Origin: an uncultured Microcaldota archaeon
Lineage (GTDB): Archaea; Micrarchaeota; Micrarchaeia; Anstonellales; Bilamarchaeaceae
Reading direction: 5' to 3'
Assembly (NCBI GenBank): GCA_903835325.1
Contig: CAILMU010000088.1
Span: 1 to 6,656, forward strand
Length of the DNA: 6,656 nt
Below the pieces are notes generated by a model that did no database searches, was not told where the DNA came from, and saw only the letters and a program-made list of their open reading frames with translations. Below, piece by piece: positions 4,499 to 6,656 of this stretch. The first letter of the stretch is position 1; the number at the start of each line of letters is the position of its first letter. The translations under genes were made by a program, and so were the position numbers.

Positions 4499-5647
4499 CT
4501 AATAATAAGTACGGCCCCACATCTCCTTTGCGAGCTTTCCCTTGTACATGAACGAGTCTATCTCCTTCTCCGCTTTCTTCCTGCGCTCGCGGTGCTCCTT
4601 CAGGAACGAATTGATTCGCTCGATAAGTATCGCCTTCAGCTCTCCCGTCAGCAGCTTCCCAGCCCGGTAATCGTCATGTATCTGTTTCAGCTTCTTGTCC
4701 TCGGGCTCGAACAATATCGAGAGCCATTGGTACGGGACATCTATATCCGGGTTCCCGCCCAGTTTCCTGTGCTCCTCGACTGTCGGCTGGCCTCCTGAGA
4801 ATGCGTACTTGTTGACCTTGTTCTTCACCGTCTTCTCATCATCCGTGAGCAGAATCGATGTCTCAAGACCAGCGCTCGAGCTCATCTTTCCCTCGACGCC
4901 CTGGAGCGGAGGCAGGAATTTGGAATGTATCGCAGCGGTCTTCATGAAACCTAATGATTCTGCGATATCCCGTTGCACCCTCCAGTACGGGTCCTGGTCG
5001 ATGGCGCACGGTATCAGGCATCTCCGTTTCTCGAAGAATGTCGGGACTGCCTGGTAAGCCGGGTAGAACGAGAGGCCGATGTTGGTGGATTCATCGAACC
5101 CGAAAACCGCCTTCACTGTCGAGTGGGTGATTTTTCGAGAGGTGCGGAGCAGTAGCGGATAGACGTTCTTGACATACTCGCTGTCCTTGAAAATGAATGT
5201 CCGTTCAGGATCGAAACCTACTGCCGCGATATCTAGGATATTGTCCCTTGTCGCAGCCTGCAATTCCTCCCACTGGTACTCCCGCTTGAACAGGTATTTC
5301 TCGTCATCCGTTATCTCGATGTACAGGTCGGCCTTGAACTTCTCCTGGAGCCAACGGGTGAAAATGAGCGGAACCAGATGGCCTATGTGCATGGCCTTGC
5401 TCGGCCCGCGGCCGGTGTACAGGAAAAACCCCTTCCCCGCCTCATGGTCATCCAGGACCAGCTTCAGGTCCCGCTGCGAGAAGAAGAAGCCCCGCGAGAG
5501 CATCGGGTGGAGGGAGCCGCATATCTTCTTCATCCGTTCGCGCATCCCGTCGTCTATGGCGCCTGTCCCGAAATCCCTGCGCAATTTGTCGTAATCTATC
5601 TTGCCGCTGACTTCCCAGGGCGTGACCGTGAAAGAATCCTCTGCCAT
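4499..5647 (-). CDS. trpS: Tryptophanyl-tRNA synthetase, archaeal/eukaryotic type
   Basis: A complete 382-residue class Ic synthetase that attaches tryptophan to tRNA(Trp) in the cytoplasm, using ATP. The N-terminal part has VTPWEVSGKIDYDKL and RGFFFSQRDL (52-61), both typical of the archaeal/eukaryotic form. The Rossmann catalytic domain carries the HIGH motif MHIGH (86-90, after YTGRGPSKA), EITDDEKYL (111-119), CAIDQDPYWRVQRD (214-227) and the KMSKS-equivalent KMSSS (254-258). After it come KNKVNKYAFSGG and VEEHRKLGGNPDIDV, leading into the C-terminal helical anticodon-binding domain. Length and motif order are normal and nothing looks damaged. A TATA-like element lies about 29 bp before the ATG with no Shine-Dalgarno sequence, so the mRNA is probably nearly leaderless. 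The upstream permease gene ends 69 bp away, behind a likely terminator, so the two look independent. Confidence 0.97.
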   Translation of the reverse strand: MAEDSFTVTPWEVSGKIDYDKLRRDFGTGAIDDGMRERMKKICGSLHPMLSRGFFFSQRDLKLVLDDHEAGKGFFLYTGRGPSKAMHIGHLVPLIFTRWLQEKFKADLYIEITDDEKYLFKREYQWEELQAATRDNILDIAAVGFDPERTFIFKDSEYVKNVYPLLLRTSRKITHSTVKAVFGFDESTNIGLSFYPAYQAVPTFFEKRRCLIPCAIDQDPYWRVQRDIAESLGFMKTAAIHSKFLPPLQGVEGKMSSSAGLETSILLTDDEKTVKNKVNKYAFSGGQPTVEEHRKLGGNPDIDVPYQWLSILFEPEDKKLKQIHDDYRAGKLLTGELKAILIERINSFLKEHRERRKKAEKEIDSFMYKGKLAKEMWGRTYY

Positions 5648-5670
5648 ATTGCAGATAGAAGCAAGATAAA

Positions 5671-5680
5671 GGATAAAAAG
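5671..5680 (-). promoter_or_regulatory. TATA box for the TrpRS gene
   Basis: On the minus strand CTTTTTATCC, centred about 29 bp before the ATG at 5647. A second, weaker candidate, CTTTATC, lies a few bases closer (about 5664-5670). Either predicts a very short leader. Confidence 0.45.
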
Positions 5681-5696
5681 CGGTGTTCCAAATCCG

Positions 5697-5714
5697 AAAA
5701 AATCCGGTTCCGGA
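5697..5714 (-). terminator. Hairpin plus oligo-T after the ABC permease gene
   Basis: On the minus strand TCCGGAACCGGATTTTTT: a short GC-rich stem (TCCGG/CCGGA, AA between) followed at once by six T residues, starting three bases after the permease stop codon. With a two-base loop the outermost pairs probably form with a strained or slightly opened top. The oligo-T alone would be an archaeal termination signal. Confidence 0.55.
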
Positions 5715-5716
5715 AC

Positions 5717-6656
5717 TTATTGGTAGTTGCTGATGTCCTTCCTCTTCATCAAAATGAACGCCAGGACAATCGCGAGCAGGACGAAATAGGTCAAGAGGGC
5801 GATGATATCTATCAGCGGGCTTCCCCCTGTTATCAGCACGACCTTGAAGATGTTCGTGATGTGCGCCAGGGGAAGGAGCTGCTGGAGTATCTGCGTATAT
5901 GCCGGAAGCAGGTCCGGCGAGAATATGATATTGCCGAGGAAGAGCATCGGTATCGCTATCAGGAGGCAGGTCTGGATAGCAGCCGATTCCGTCCTTGCAT
6001 AGAACCCTATCAGCACGCCTATCGATGAGAGCACGAGCGCCGAGACGACCGTCCCGAAGAGCAGCATCCCGATATCCAGGGGCGGTTTCACCCCGAAAAC
6101 CAGCAAAGCGACCAGCAGGACAAGGGCCACCTGCCCGATAGACAGAAGCACGAGGCTCAATATCTTGCCAAGGACCATGTTGATGAGCCCGAACGGCATC
6201 ATCAATGCCCGTATTATCGTATTCCTGGTCTTCTCCCGGACCAGGCTTATCGATGAGAGGAGGAAGCATGAGAAAAGCAAAGATATCGAAATAACCTGGG
6301 GCATCAGGAAATCCACATAGCTCACGCGCACGTACTGGTCCTGGAGCTCGATAGCAAGGGGCGAGGCTATCATGTTCGGATCCTTCGCGGTCTGCTCTGT
6401 GACCGTCTTCTGCAGCGATGCGATGAGATTGTCCACGGATGCCGTCTGGTTCAGGGCATCATCAAGCGTGGTCTCGATATCCGCCATCATGCCCTTGACC
6501 TGGTCCATCGTGGCTTTCAATTTCCCGATGCTGAGTTTCGCAGATGAGAAAGAACCGTTCAGCGCGCTTATCTGCATATCCGCGTTATCGAGCGCTGCGA
6601 GCATCGCGGTCTCGTTGCTGGTTGCGCGTGCGCTATCCACCTGATTCGAATAATTC
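5717..6656 (-). CDS. ABC-2 type transporter permease with large extracytoplasmic helical domain (partial, N-terminus missing)
   Basis: The frame is open through the right edge (NYSNQVDSAR... before any start), so the true start lies outside; 312 residues are visible. The first 100 or so are polar and helical with coiled-coil character (KLSIGKLKATMDQVKGMMAD, TTLDDALNQ) and probably project outside the cell. After YVDFLMPQ come about five membrane segments, roughly 115-135, 160-183, 192-214, 222-240 and 277-297 counted from codon 6640. The cytoplasmic loop VREKTRNTIIRALMMP matches the region of ABC-2 permeases that contacts the ATPase, and LLPLAHITNIFK before the last helix is typical too. A first membrane helix and the partner ATPase should lie just upstream. 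Substrate unknown; the layout resembles ABC-2/YhgE-Pip-like exporters. It ends at TAA with a terminator three bases later. Confidence 0.88.
   Translation of the reverse strand, partial: NYSNQVDSARATSNETAMLAALDNADMQISALNGSFSSAKLSIGKLKATMDQVKGMMADIETTLDDALNQTASVDNLIASLQKTVTEQTAKDPNMIASPLAIELQDQYVRVSYVDFLMPQVISISLLFSCFLLSSISLVREKTRNTIIRALMMPFGLINMVLGKILSLVLLSIGQVALVLLVALLVFGVKPPLDIGMLLFGTVVSALVLSSIGVLIGFYARTESAAIQTCLLIAIPMLFLGNIIFSPDLLPAYTQILQQLLPLAHITNIFKVVLITGGSPLIDIIALLTYFVLLAIVLAFILMKRKDISNYQ

Noticed and set aside
5707..5716. GTTCCGGAAC, perfect 10-bp palindrome, as an operator for TrpRS
   Set aside because: It lies just after the permease stop and is followed on that strand by six T residues, so a terminator explains it better.
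5378..6028. 216-codon open frame on the plus strand
   Set aside because: Antisense to TrpRS and the permease, running across the terminator and promoter between them.
5448..6269. 273-codon open frame on the minus strand
   Set aside because: It overlaps both TrpRS and the ABC permease in another frame; both of those have clear family motifs, and this translation has none.

Overview
The window comes from an archaeon of roughly balanced base composition. The tryptophanyl-tRNA synthetase is of the archaeal/eukaryotic type, there is an archaeal DUF35 zinc-ribbon/OB-fold protein and an Lrp/AsnC regulator, and several genes have an archaeal TATA box centred about 27-34 bp before the start codon, as expected for leaderless or nearly leaderless mRNAs. 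The lineage cannot be fixed from this stretch; a DPANN-type or uncultured euryarchaeal genome would fit.

Layout, left to right. The C-terminal tail of a transaldolase/fructose-6-phosphate-aldolase-like protein (+) is followed by a DUF35 protein (+). Convergent to these lies a minus-strand block: an Lrp/AsnC regulator (1473-1910), then two directly abutting paralogous genes (987-1418 and 564-986) whose products look like Nudix-fold proteins that have lost the catalytic Nudix glutamates. A 130-bp divergent promoter region separates the regulator from a plus-strand gene for a very highly charged 121-residue protein of unknown function. Next, all on the minus strand, come a small unknown protein (2471-2839), a soluble GAF-like + GGDEF protein (2908-4419), tryptophanyl-tRNA synthetase (4499-5647), and the C-terminal part of an ABC-2 type permease that runs off the right edge (5717-6656).

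The most interesting parts are two. The archaeal GGDEF protein keeps the expected catalytic residues but carries insertions, one of which separates the RxxD motif from the GGEEI loop. The Lrp-Nudix-like-Nudix-like block has a perfect 18-bp inverted repeat touching the regulator's start codon, which suggests autoregulation. The charged 121-residue protein has a strong Shine-Dalgarno sequence that may sit in the loop of a hairpin at the very 5' end of its mRNA. No mobile element, CRISPR array, tRNA or rRNA was seen.
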